Origin: Paenibacillus sp. | Lineage (GTDB): Bacteria; Bacillota; Bacilli; Paenibacillales; YIM-B00363 | Assembly: GCF_031177825.1 (NCBI RefSeq) | Contig: NZ_JAPSKE010000027.1 | Location: 1-64,000 of the forward strand | Direction: 5' to 3' | DNA: 64,000 nt | Shown: piece by piece, positions 33,598 through 42,328 of the stretch | Layout of the letters: the number at the start of each line of letters is the position of its first letter | Numbering within the stretch: position 1 is the first letter of the stretch | Notes under the pieces: model-generated | What the model saw: the letters and a program-made list of their open reading frames with translations, nothing else | Databases searched by the model: none | What the model was told of the DNA's origin: nothing | Made by a program: the position numbers and the translations under genes

Positions 33598-36222
33598 ATG
33601 TTGAGAAGCTTCAGCGGAGCGGCGGTCGAACGGGTCAGGCACGCGGGGAAAAAGGAGCTGCTGCTCGCGGCGCTCGCGGCGCTGATCGTCGCCGCGGCCC
33701 TCTTGCTTCCTTCCGTCGCGAAGCACTTCGGCATCGAACGGCAAGCTCTTCCCGAATATAGTCGGGATGGGGTAGCGGCTCCGACCGGAGAGATCGATCC
33801 GCATTCGGGGACGGTGCTTCTGGCCGAGAGCGAGGGCAAAGAGCTGTACATCGATACCGGCACGTTAAATCTGAAGGTCGTGGAGCCTGCAAGCGGCGTT
33901 GAGTGGAACAGCCTTGCGTTGGACGAGAAAAGCGGAGATGCGGAGAAGTCGCCGATCGTCATCAAGTTTCTGGGCAAAGACAGCGCCATGTACGAGTGGG
34001 ACGCCTACAATTATGCGATTCAGAACGACAGATATACGCTCAATCGAATTGAAAACGGCGTCCAAATCGTATTCGATTTCTCCGAGACGGAATCCTATCG
34101 GCTCAACGAATATATGCCGCAGAAAATATCGATCGAAAACTATGAAACTTTGTTTCTCAAGAAGCTAGAAGAGAAAGTCGCGCAAGGAGACGTCGCGCCG
34201 GCTCAGGCGAAGAAATACGAAGAGGCGCTCGGCATCGCGTATCAGAAAGACGAAGCGAACGGTCTGTACTTTTTCAAATTTTCGGGATTGCCGCCGCTCT
34301 CGCTCGTGAAAGATTTGATCAACTTCTCCAAAGAAGTCGAGTACACGACCGAGATGCTGGTCGCGGACAGTCAACAGTTCGGCATTACGGTCACGATTAC
34401 GCAGCCCGCCAGATTCGTCGTGACGATGGAAGCGACGCTCGACCGCGGCGATCTCGTCGTCAAGGTGCCGACCTATGCGACCGAAACCGGCAATGATTTC
34501 TATACGATGCAGAACATCGCCGTGCTTCCTTCCTTCGGTCTCGCATCGGCGGATCGCGTCGACGACGGATACATCGTCGTGCCCGACGGGGCCGGCGCCT
34601 TGTTCCGGGTCAACACGTTCAACGGCAAGTTTCCGGAGTACGAGCGGCCGGTGTACGACAACACGTTTTACAATACGCTTTACGAGATGCCGGAATTTCC
34701 CGAAAACCTGACAATGCCCGTATTCGCCATGTACTATACCGACCTGAGGGGGACGTCGCAGGGGCATCTGGGCATGATCGAGAAGGGTGCGGAGCTCGCA
34801 TTCGTGAAGGTGCAGCTCGGCACGAAGGACACTTCGGCCGGGGGCACCCTGTATAACAAAGTGTACAGCACCTTCGATTCCATGCAGTATTCGCGGGTGA
34901 AGGTGTTCGGACCTTACAGCGACAACGAGGCGCGGTTTCTGGCGTCCACCGGCTTGATCCCCGTCGATTATCAGGTGAGATACAAATTGTTCGGCGAGAA
35001 GGTTACCTATTTCGACTTGGCCAAGACGTACCGGGAATACCTGGTGAACGCCTACGATCTCAAGCCCGCCTTCCAGGCGACGCCGAAGCTGTTTCTCGAC
35101 GTCATCGGCACCGTCACGCTGGAGAAGCGATTCCTAGGCATACCGTACAAAGAGCCGTATTCTATGACGAAATACGATCAGCTGCTCGCGATCATGAACG
35201 ATCTGCAAGGCGTACATACGGTCGTGAATTACAAAGGCGTATTCAACGGCGGCCTCCGCAACACGATCGGAAACAAGGCGGAGCCGGCCGCAGCGAATGG
35301 GAGCGGGGAGGCGTTCGACGCGTTGCGGGACGCCTTCGACGGAGAGAGCCGCACGCTGTTCTTGAACGCCGAGTTGATGCGGGTGGCGGACACGAGCGGC
35401 GGCTTCTGGCCGAAGACGAACGCATTGTACGGGTACGACGGGAAGCCGGTCGAGTTCATGAAGTATAACTACGCGAGCGGCCGATTCGACCCGCGCAGCA
35501 CGAAGCACTACTTGCTCAACCCTTTGTTCTTAAGCGATACGGTGGACGAATTTATCGAACGCTCCAAGGCGTACCCGAATATTTCCGTGGGCGACATGGG
35601 ATCCGCGTATTACGCGAGCTACAATCCGCGCGAAATCGTCGACCCCGTCGTCAGCCGTTCCATCGTGAAGGAAAACCTGAAGAAGCTGTCCGAGCAGAAG
35701 ACGATCGCGCTGGACAATCCGAACATGGATACGATTCCGTACATCGCTTACGCCGCGAACATTTCTAGGGAAAGCAGCAATTACGCGACGATGTACAGCT
35801 CGATTCCGTTCCGGCAGCTCGTTCTGAACGGACTGACGGAGTATACGACCTTGAACGTGAACATGTCTTCGGAGCGAAGCGATTACTTCTTGTTGCAGGC
35901 GTTCGAGCTCGGAAGCATTCCGAAATTTACGATCAGCGCGGAAAATGTCGATGTGCTGAAAAACTCCGAGTACAGCGATTACTTCTCCATGCAGTACTCC
36001 ACGCTGCAGGACAAAATCAAAGCCGTGTACGAGGAGTACCGCCGGGGGCTTGCCGAAATCGGCTCCAAGGAAATCGTCGGCCACCGGATGCTTTCGGACA
36101 ACGTGTTCGAGACCACGTACGCTTCGGGATCGAAAGTCGTCGTCAACTACAATAAGTATCCCGTTACGATATCCGGGTCTGCGCTTGACGCCCTAGGTTA
36201 TCTCATCCAGCCGAAACCGTAA
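33598..36222 (+). CDS. DUF5696 protein, membrane-anchored extracellular
   Basis: 874 residues. One N-terminal membrane helix (LLLAALAALIVAAALLLPSVA) after a short basic cytoplasmic tail, then about 830 residues probably outside the cell. The N-terminal part is beta-rich (GTVLLAESEGKELYIDTG, FGITVTITQPARFVVTMEAT). The central and C-terminal part (~430-800) looks like an alpha/beta barrel related to glycosidase folds (VTYFDLAKTYREYLV, VGDMGSAYYASYNPRE, FTISAENVDVLKNSEYSDYF). I know DUF5696 only as a family of unknown function found in Paenibacillus-like sugar loci. Catalysis cannot be shown. It lies just before permease pair 2 and may process or deliver its substrate; this is inference. Confidence 0.75.
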   Translation: MLRSFSGAAVERVRHAGKKELLLAALAALIVAAALLLPSVAKHFGIERQALPEYSRDGVAAPTGEIDPHSGTVLLAESEGKELYIDTGTLNLKVVEPASGVEWNSLALDEKSGDAEKSPIVIKFLGKDSAMYEWDAYNYAIQNDRYTLNRIENGVQIVFDFSETESYRLNEYMPQKISIENYETLFLKKLEEKVAQGDVAPAQAKKYEEALGIAYQKDEANGLYFFKFSGLPPLSLVKDLINFSKEVEYTTEMLVADSQQFGITVTITQPARFVVTMEATLDRGDLVVKVPTYATETGNDFYTMQNIAVLPSFGLASADRVDDGYIVVPDGAGALFRVNTFNGKFPEYERPVYDNTFYNTLYEMPEFPENLTMPVFAMYYTDLRGTSQGHLGMIEKGAELAFVKVQLGTKDTSAGGTLYNKVYSTFDSMQYSRVKVFGPYSDNEARFLASTGLIPVDYQVRYKLFGEKVTYFDLAKTYREYLVNAYDLKPAFQATPKLFLDVIGTVTLEKRFLGIPYKEPYSMTKYDQLLAIMNDLQGVHTVVNYKGVFNGGLRNTIGNKAEPAAANGSGEAFDALRDAFDGESRTLFLNAELMRVADTSGGFWPKTNALYGYDGKPVEFMKYNYASGRFDPRSTKHYLLNPLFLSDTVDEFIERSKAYPNISVGDMGSAYYASYNPREIVDPVVSRSIVKENLKKLSEQKTIALDNPNMDTIPYIAYAANISRESSNYATMYSSIPFRQLVLNGLTEYTTLNVNMSSERSDYFLLQAFELGSIPKFTISAENVDVLKNSEYSDYFSMQYSTLQDKIKAVYEEYRRGLAEIGSKEIVGHRMLSDNVFETTYASGSKVVVNYNKYPVTISGSALDALGYLIQPKP

Positions 36223-36234
36223 GGAGGTCATGAT

Positions 36235-37167
36235 ATGGAGGGTGCAGCGGGCAAGACTCGGAAGATGCAAGTTTCTTATAAAAATATGAAGAAGATTCAT
36301 GGCATCGTCTTCGTGCTGCCGTGGCTGATCGGGTTCGCCTTGTTTTTCGTCACGCCGCTGGTGAGCACGATCAAGTACTCCTTTCACCAAGTAGGGGTAG
36401 CCGACACCGGGGGGATGACGCTCGAATATGTCGGACTTCGGAATTACTCGAATCTTTTTCACCAGGAGGTCTCTAGTCAAAGCCAGCAATTCCTAAGGGT
36501 ATTCGCGGACGAAAACATCAATATTTTTATCAACACTCCTGTCATCGTCGTCTTCAGCTTGTTTTGCGCGATCTTGATTAACGTGAAGTTCAAGGGGCAA
36601 GGTCTCGCCCGGGTCGTGTTTTTCTTGCCGATCGTCTTGGGGCTCAAGGTCGTCGTCGATTTGATTATGGTCACGACGGGCGGCGATGTGGCTGACGCGG
36701 TCGTCAACAACAACTTCGACAGCGAGATGCTGATCGATTTTCTGCGGACGTATACGTTCCTGCCAAGAGAGGTTACGTTTTTCATCTCCGACTTGGCGAG
36801 CAATATTTTTATGCTCCTCTCCCAAACCGGCGTGCAGACGTTGATCTTTCTAGCCGGATTGCAGTCGATCAATCGGTCGCTGTACGAGGTGGCCAAGATC
36901 GAAGGCGCCAACAATTACGAGATTTTCTGGAAAATTACGCTGCCGCTGGTGGGCAACATTTCGCTCTTCGCATTGATTTATACGTTCGTCGACATGTTCT
37001 TGAAGTCTTCGATTTCTACGGAAATTTACTATTTTGCCTTCAACAAGAACAATATCGGCGTGGGCTCCGCGTTGTCGGTGGTGTATCTCGTCAACGTGTT
37101 AATCGATTTGCTCTTATTGATGTTTATCCTGAACTTGGTGGTGAAGGGAAGCCATGCTGCAAAGTGA
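36235..37167 (+). CDS. Sugar ABC transporter permease, MalF type (pair 2)
   Basis: 310 residues, six membrane helices (HGIVFVLPWLIGFALFFVTP first) and the EAA loop YEVAKIEGANNYEIFWKITL. The stretch between the first and second helices (~55-90) is long and polar, and a second polar insertion (TTGGDVADAVVNNNFDSEML) lies later. The ribosome site is AAGGAGG at the DUF5696 stop. It overlaps the partner gene by 14 bases. This pair comes after the NHL/YIP1/DUF5696 module instead of after a binding protein. Confidence 0.92.
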   Translation: MEGAAGKTRKMQVSYKNMKKIHGIVFVLPWLIGFALFFVTPLVSTIKYSFHQVGVADTGGMTLEYVGLRNYSNLFHQEVSSQSQQFLRVFADENINIFINTPVIVVFSLFCAILINVKFKGQGLARVVFFLPIVLGLKVVVDLIMVTTGGDVADAVVNNNFDSEMLIDFLRTYTFLPREVTFFISDLASNIFMLLSQTGVQTLIFLAGLQSINRSLYEVAKIEGANNYEIFWKITLPLVGNISLFALIYTFVDMFLKSSISTEIYYFAFNKNNIGVGSALSVVYLVNVLIDLLLLMFILNLVVKGSHAAK

Positions 37168-38149
37168 CGTGCGGGTCGGAGCGCGGACGAACGCCGATCT
37201 GGTCAAACGAAAGTTTCAAAGCATCGTGTTCGGGTACGTGTTCTATTCCTTAGTGATCGGATTAGGGTTCGCAATCCTGTATCCGTTGATCAAGCTCATT
37301 CCGTTCGTCTTTAACGACCTGGAGGATTTGGGGAATCCCGACGTCATTTGGGTGCCGATCGAGATGTCCATGGTCAGCTTTCAGGCGGCTATGAGACTCG
37401 TGTTCGGCAACGGCATCCCGATGCTGCAATCGGTCGGATACGCGGCCGTGATCGCCGCGATTCAAATCTTCATGTGCGCCATCGCGGGCTATTCGCTGGG
37501 ACGGATCGACTTCTGGGGGAAAAACCTCGTCATGTTTCTCGTCATCGTGACATTCGTCGTTCCGCCGCAGTCGCTATTGATTTCCCAATATTTAAACTTC
37601 AAGCATTTCGACGTCTTCGGGATCGTCTCGGCCGCGACCGGCGGTACGATCGACTTGATCAACCAGCCCTATACGTTGTACTTGATCGCATTGTTCGGGT
37701 TCGGAGTCAAGCAAAGCATGTTCGTCTTTATTTTCCGGCAGTTTTTCAAGGGGTTGCCGAAGGAGCTGGAGGAAGCGGCTTATATCGACGGTTGCGGCTT
37801 CTATAAGACGTTCTTCAAGATCGGCTTGCCGAACGCCGTCCCGGCGATCATGACGGTCGGCATTCTTGCTTTCGTCTGGAACTACGGAGACACGTACTAT
37901 ACGGGTTACTTCCACCCGAACGGACCCTACGTAAGCATCAAGCTGGCGACGACGTTCGCGCCGGCGAACGTGAACAACATTTTATTCGCGATTCGAACGT
38001 GGTACGACGTGCCGGGAGCGACGACCTTCGCGTTCGACGCCGTGAAGCAGGCGGCGGCGATCATTTTCCTCCTTCCGCTGCTCGTCATTTACTTCGCCGC
38101 GCAGAAGCGGATCGTCGAAAACTTCGAACAGTCGGGCATCGTCGGATAG
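37154..38149 (+). CDS. Sugar ABC transporter permease, MalG type (pair 2)
   Basis: 331 residues with six membrane helices and the EAA loop LEEAAYIDGCGFYKTFFKIGL. It is somewhat longer than usual because of a large periplasmic-side loop after the first helix (DLEDLGNPDVIWVPIEMS). The C-terminal segment AAIIFLLPLLVIYFAAQKRIVENFEQSGIVG is a standard CUT1 end. The ATG at 37154 overlaps the MalF-type gene by 14 bases. No ATPase or binding protein follows; the next gene is a GH35. Confidence 0.92.
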   Translation: MLQSDVRVGARTNADLVKRKFQSIVFGYVFYSLVIGLGFAILYPLIKLIPFVFNDLEDLGNPDVIWVPIEMSMVSFQAAMRLVFGNGIPMLQSVGYAAVIAAIQIFMCAIAGYSLGRIDFWGKNLVMFLVIVTFVVPPQSLLISQYLNFKHFDVFGIVSAATGGTIDLINQPYTLYLIALFGFGVKQSMFVFIFRQFFKGLPKELEEAAYIDGCGFYKTFFKIGLPNAVPAIMTVGILAFVWNYGDTYYTGYFHPNGPYVSIKLATTFAPANVNNILFAIRTWYDVPGATTFAFDAVKQAAAIIFLLPLLVIYFAAQKRIVENFEQSGIVG

Positions 38150-38164
38150 GGTAACCATTACAAC

Positions 38165-40867
38165 ATGAAGAGGAAGGCGAATCTATTGAGCATCATCTAC
38201 GCGGCACGACAGACGTCCGAGATCGCATACGATCGCAAGAGCTACATCATCGACGGGAATCGCGTGTTCCTGAGCAGCGCGGCCATTCACTATTTCCGGA
38301 TGCCGAAGGAGGAATGGAGAGAGGTTCTTGGTAAGGCGAAGCTCGCCGGCATGAATTGCATCGACACCTACTTCGCTTGGAACGTGCACGAACCGAACGA
38401 AGGGGAATGGAACTTCGAGGGCGATGCGGACTGCGGAGCGTTCCTGGACCTGTGCGCCGAGCTCGGGCTGTGGGTCATCGCCCGTCCGGGGCCGTTCATC
38501 TGCGCGGAGTGGGATTTCGGCGGCTTCCCCTGGTGGCTGGGCCGGAAGGCGGGCGTGAAATTTCGGGAATACAACGAAGTGTATTTGAAATACGTGGATT
38601 TGTATTTCGATCGGATCGTGGACGTCCTTCGCTCGCGCCAACTCTCCGCGGGAGGCACTGTCATTTTGGTGCAGGTCGAAAATGAATACGGCTATCTGGG
38701 CGACGACGAACGCGGACGCCGCTACTTGAGCCACCTGCGGGACGGCCTGATCCGCCGAGGCATCGACGTGCCGCTCATCACCTGCGTCGGCGGCGTCGAA
38801 GGCGCGATCGAAGGCGCGAACTTCTGGAGCGGAGCGGACCACCACTACGAGCAGCTGGTCCGGAAGCAGCCGGACGCGCCGAAGGTGGTGACGGAGTTTT
38901 GGAGCGGGTGGTTCGAGCATTGGGGGGCGCCCGCCGCCACCCAGAAGACGCCGCAGCTGTACGAGAAGCGCATGCTCGAAGCCGTTCAAGCGGGCTTTAG
39001 CGGCATCAATCATTACATGTTCTTCGGCGGAACGAACTTCGCCGGGTATGGCGGCAGGACGGTAGGCGGCAGCGATATCTTTATGGTCACGTCCTACGAT
39101 TACGACGCGCCGCTCAACGAATACGGAAGAACGACGCCGAAATATTTCGCCGCGAAACGGTTTTCGTATTGGGTGCGCGCGATCGAACCGTTCCTGCTGG
39201 CCTCGGAGCCGGCGGACGTGTCGGGCGTCAAGGCGTCCCCGGGGGTTACGGTCCGCGGCAGAAAGCTGAACGACCAGAGGCTTCTGTTCGTCGAAAGCGC
39301 CAAGACGGAACGGGAGACGTTCCACCTGACGCTGGAGGACGGGAGGACGATTCCGGTGCTCGTCAACCCCGGTGAAATCGTCCCGGTCCTCGATCGGTTC
39401 GAGCTTCGCGAGGGCGTCCGTCTGACCTGCACGACCGGGATCGCCTGCAACGAAATCGTCGACGGCGTTCGAACGTTGATCGTGTATGCGCGGAACGGGC
39501 AGCGATCAATGGTGGAATTGAGCGCCGACGAAGAAATTCGGGTCGCGGACGAGCGGCTGCTGCTTGCCGCGGTCAGTCCGGATCGGCGAACGGTTTCCTT
39601 CGACTTTTATCACTTCAGCGAACCGCAGCGCGTTCAGGTCGCGATCGGGGGCGAGCCGCTGCGGTTGATCGTCCTCAATAGGGACGAGATGGATCGGACA
39701 TGGCGCATCGGCGACGGACAGTGGATGTTCGGGTGCAACGATGTGAACATCGGTATGAACGGACGAATGCAAGCAAGCGTTAGGGAAACGGCGAACGGCG
39801 ACCTGCAGCCTCCGGTATTAGGACAATGGCGGACTAGGACGCTAGATCTCGGCTCGGTACAAGGCGTTGCGAGCGTTCAGCCGCAGGATTTCTCCAGCTT
39901 CTCCCGACCGTTCGGCTACTTGCTGTATAGCTGTCGAATCGAGAGGGACTCCGACGGCCCGACGACGTTGATCCTGCCGAAGCTTCAGGATACCGCGCGC
40001 GTGTACGTGAACGGAACGGAAGCGGCGCTCCTTCGCGAGGTCGGGTCCGCCTCCGTCGAGCTGCGCTTGCGGGAAGGGGGCAACCTCGTGCAGCTGCTCG
40101 TGCAGCACATGGGAAGGCTGAACTTCTCGCCGGACCTCGGAGAACCGAAGGGCTTGTTCGCAACGGGATACGTGAACGGAACGACGTTGGATGTACGCAG
40201 GGGCTGGAGCAATGGGGAGGAAGCGGTCGTGCATCTGGATCAGGTCGTACAGATCGATGGGCATCCGCTCTTATCGCGCACGTTCCGCATCGAGGGACAG
40301 GACCGAGCCGTTCTCGTCGGAGCGGTGAGCGCGCCGCTCTACATTAACGGCGAGGAAGTCCCGCTCGAAGGGTACCAGAACTGGTTCGCGCACCGCTCCG
40401 TCGACATCTCTCCGTATATGAGACAGGGCGATAACCGGATCGAGATGCCGTACGTCAAGGCGCCGATGCAGCGTCTGCAGCTTCTTGCTTATCGTTCCGC
40501 GGAGGCGATTCGCGAGTGGAGCATGGCTTGCGTAGAGGATGGGACGCCCGGCGACGGTCCGGCGGGTCTCGCGGGCGCGGGAGTTCCGGCATGGCATTCC
40601 TGCGAGTTCGCAAGACCGGACCTTCCGGAAACGGTCCATGCGAAGCTGAAGCTGCGGCTCACGGGCATGAGCAAAGGAAGCCTGTGGCTGAATGGGATCA
40701 ACTTAGGACGGTATTGGCAGATCGGCCCGCAGGAGGATTATAAAATTCCGATGGCTTGGCTGAAGGAGAACAATGAACTGGTCCTGTTCGACGAGGAAGG
40801 GCGTTCGCCGGAGCGCGTTCGCTTGCGGTTCGACGAACCGTCTGCAAGGCAGTGGGAGAGGATGTAA
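38165..40867 (+). CDS. GH35 beta-galactosidase
   Basis: 900 residues, a standard GH35. TIM barrel with IHYFRMPKEEWREVLGKAK, DTYFAWNVHEPNEGEWNF and ARPGPFICAEWDFGGFPWWL; acid/base Glu174 in VQVENEYGY; nucleophile Glu244 in VVTEFWSGWFEHWG. C-terminal jelly-roll domains (ARVYVNGTEAALLREVG; LRLTGMSKGSLWLNGINLGRYW) are as in long GH35 enzymes. No signal peptide, so cytoplasmic. The ATG at 38165 has a weak ribosome site; TTG 38186 behind AGGAAGG is an alternative. It is the last gene of the operon, with a terminator 60 bases on. It probably removes beta-galactose from imported oligosaccharides. A different ancestry from the first GH35 is evident from its active-site context. Confidence 0.93.
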   Translation: MKRKANLLSIIYAARQTSEIAYDRKSYIIDGNRVFLSSAAIHYFRMPKEEWREVLGKAKLAGMNCIDTYFAWNVHEPNEGEWNFEGDADCGAFLDLCAELGLWVIARPGPFICAEWDFGGFPWWLGRKAGVKFREYNEVYLKYVDLYFDRIVDVLRSRQLSAGGTVILVQVENEYGYLGDDERGRRYLSHLRDGLIRRGIDVPLITCVGGVEGAIEGANFWSGADHHYEQLVRKQPDAPKVVTEFWSGWFEHWGAPAATQKTPQLYEKRMLEAVQAGFSGINHYMFFGGTNFAGYGGRTVGGSDIFMVTSYDYDAPLNEYGRTTPKYFAAKRFSYWVRAIEPFLLASEPADVSGVKASPGVTVRGRKLNDQRLLFVESAKTERETFHLTLEDGRTIPVLVNPGEIVPVLDRFELREGVRLTCTTGIACNEIVDGVRTLIVYARNGQRSMVELSADEEIRVADERLLLAAVSPDRRTVSFDFYHFSEPQRVQVAIGGEPLRLIVLNRDEMDRTWRIGDGQWMFGCNDVNIGMNGRMQASVRETANGDLQPPVLGQWRTRTLDLGSVQGVASVQPQDFSSFSRPFGYLLYSCRIERDSDGPTTLILPKLQDTARVYVNGTEAALLREVGSASVELRLREGGNLVQLLVQHMGRLNFSPDLGEPKGLFATGYVNGTTLDVRRGWSNGEEAVVHLDQVVQIDGHPLLSRTFRIEGQDRAVLVGAVSAPLYINGEEVPLEGYQNWFAHRSVDISPYMRQGDNRIEMPYVKAPMQRLQLLAYRSAEAIREWSMACVEDGTPGDGPAGLAGAGVPAWHSCEFARPDLPETVHAKLKLRLTGMSKGSLWLNGINLGRYWQIGPQEDYKIPMAWLKENNELVLFDEEGRSPERVRLRFDEPSARQWERM

Positions 40868-40926
40868 GCATACCGGAGTAAGACCGGGAAGGGGAACTCC
40901 GGAAACGAACGAATACGCTGGGACAG

Positions 40927-40960
40927 GAGAGCCGAAGCCCGTCTGAGGCTCTCTTCGTTT
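40927..40960 (+). terminator. Rho-independent terminator of the large operon
   Basis: GAGAGCC pairs with GGCTCTC (40927-40953) and runs into TTCGTTTTG. Confidence 0.7.
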
Positions 40961-40974
40961 TGCGGGATCGTTAG

Positions 40975-40989
40975 TGAAACCCGTTACAT
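40975..40989 (+). promoter_or_regulatory. Operator-like motif 4 over the lacI-type promoter
   Basis: TGAAACCCGTTACAT is identical over 15 bases to the left half of the palindrome before the first GH35. Its GTTACA forms the -35 of the regulator's own promoter. Confidence 0.6.
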
Positions 40990-41011
40990 TTTCCGAAAAG
41001 TTTGTTATACT
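40983..41011 (+). promoter_or_regulatory. Promoter of the LacI-family gene
   Basis: GTTACA (40983-40988), 17 bases, TATACT (41006-41011), then GGGGGTG before the TTG start at 41047. Confidence 0.6.
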
Positions 41012-41046
41012 AAATAAAATTTTAAGTAGAAGCGGGGGTGTGCCGG

Positions 41047-42114
41047 TTGAAGCAAGTGACCATTTACGATATCGCGAAAGAAGCCAAGGTATCCGTCGCG
41101 ACCGTTTCTCGGGTGCTGAACAATACGGCGCCCGTGAAAGATAGCACGCGATCGAAAATTATGCAGTTGATCGATCAGTACCAGTTCCAACCGAACGCAT
41201 TGGCGCGCAGTTTATCGAAGAAGGAGACGGGGACGATCGGCGTCATTCTTCCGGATGTGACGAACCCCTTTTTTCCGGAAGTGTTCAGCGGGATCGAGCG
41301 AGTCGCCCGAGATATGGGATATACCTTTTTCTTGTGCGATACGTTGGGAAACTACGATCGAGAATCGCAATATTTGCATATCCTGCGGGAGAAGCAAGTG
41401 GACGGAATCATTTTCCTAGGGGGACGCATTAACTTATCGAAGTGCAAACCCGAGCTTGTCGAAGAAGTCGTCGAGACGGCGAACCGGATCCCGCTGGTGT
41501 TAGTGAACGGCAATTTGCCGGGCACCTCGCTGTACCGCGTCATTACGGACGAAAGCAAAGGGGCGGAAATCGCCACGCAATATTTAATCGATTCGGGGCA
41601 TCGGAAGATCGCCTTCATCGCGGGCAACGACAACATGTCGACGACGGCGCAGAAGGTCAGGGCGTTCAAGCGCATCATGGAGCGCAACGGTCTCAAGGTT
41701 CCTGCCGACAGGGTGCTGTACGGGGATTTTTCGATGGTGTCGGGCGAACGCTCCATGGTGCGGATTCTGTCCCAGCCGGATCGACCGACGGCCGTGTTTT
41801 GCGTTAACGATTTCACGGCGGTCGGCGCTCTCAAGGCGGCTATGAAGGCAGGGATTCAGGTGCCGGGGGAAATTTCCATCGTCGGCTACGACGATATTCC
41901 GTTGGCCTCGGCGATTTACCCGGAGCTGACGACGGTGAAGCAGCATATGGATCGGTTAGGAGCCAACGCGGTGCAAGTGCTGCATAAGCTCATCATGAAA
42001 GAAAAGGTTAGGAAGCTGACCGTGATCGAGCCGGAGCTGGTCGTCCGGGAAAGTACGAGATCGCTCAATGAAGATCGTTCGAAGGAGCGAGAGGTAGAGA
42101 GAGCGGAAGTATAG
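41047..42114 (+). CDS. LacI-family transcriptional regulator
   Basis: 355 residues. The N-terminal helix-turn-helix and hinge are textbook LacI: KQVTIYDIAKEAKVSVATVSRVLNNTAPV, then FQPNALARSLSKKETGTIGVI. The effector domain has IAFIAGNDNMSTTAQKVRAF, PTAVFCVNDFTAVGALKAAM and ISIVGYDDIPLA. The TTG at 41047 with GGGGGTG upstream is chosen because it gives the standard LacI N-terminus. The operator-like motif over its own -35 suggests autoregulation, and the same motif marks the GH35 and GH30 genes, so it most likely represses the big operon until a galactan-derived sugar binds. The inducer is unknown. Confidence 0.92.
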   Translation: MKQVTIYDIAKEAKVSVATVSRVLNNTAPVKDSTRSKIMQLIDQYQFQPNALARSLSKKETGTIGVILPDVTNPFFPEVFSGIERVARDMGYTFFLCDTLGNYDRESQYLHILREKQVDGIIFLGGRINLSKCKPELVEEVVETANRIPLVLVNGNLPGTSLYRVITDESKGAEIATQYLIDSGHRKIAFIAGNDNMSTTAQKVRAFKRIMERNGLKVPADRVLYGDFSMVSGERSMVRILSQPDRPTAVFCVNDFTAVGALKAAMKAGIQVPGEISIVGYDDIPLASAIYPELTTVKQHMDRLGANAVQVLHKLIMKEKVRKLTVIEPELVVRESTRSLNEDRSKEREVERAEV

Positions 42115-42131
42115 CCGCAACAACCTATCGT

Positions 42132-42172
42132 GCCGGATTCAAGGACAAGGTCCATTGAATCCGGCTTTTTTT
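42132..42172 (+). terminator. Rho-independent terminator after the lacI-type gene
   Basis: GCCGGATTCAA / TTGAATCCGGC, a perfect 11-bp stem, followed by seven T residues. Confidence 0.93.
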
Positions 42173-42328
42173 CTACCGCTAATCAGTCACCGAACAGGGT
42201 TAGGTAAACTCGGGTATGGGGTGGCGTTTCGGTAAAATGGGGGGCGCCCCGGCGCTTGCATTCGCGAAACGGGCATGATAGGTTCTAATCGGAATCGAAC
42301 GCATGCCTCGTGTTTGGAGGGGAACGAC

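Noticed and set aside
38150-38164. GTAACCATTACA before the second GH35 as a fifth operator
   Set aside because: It aligns to the operator motif only with gaps and lacks the GAAACC half; probably chance.
42241-42250. GGGGCGCCCC palindrome before the response-regulator gene
   Set aside because: Short GC palindrome with no second copy or link to a promoter; no function can be argued.
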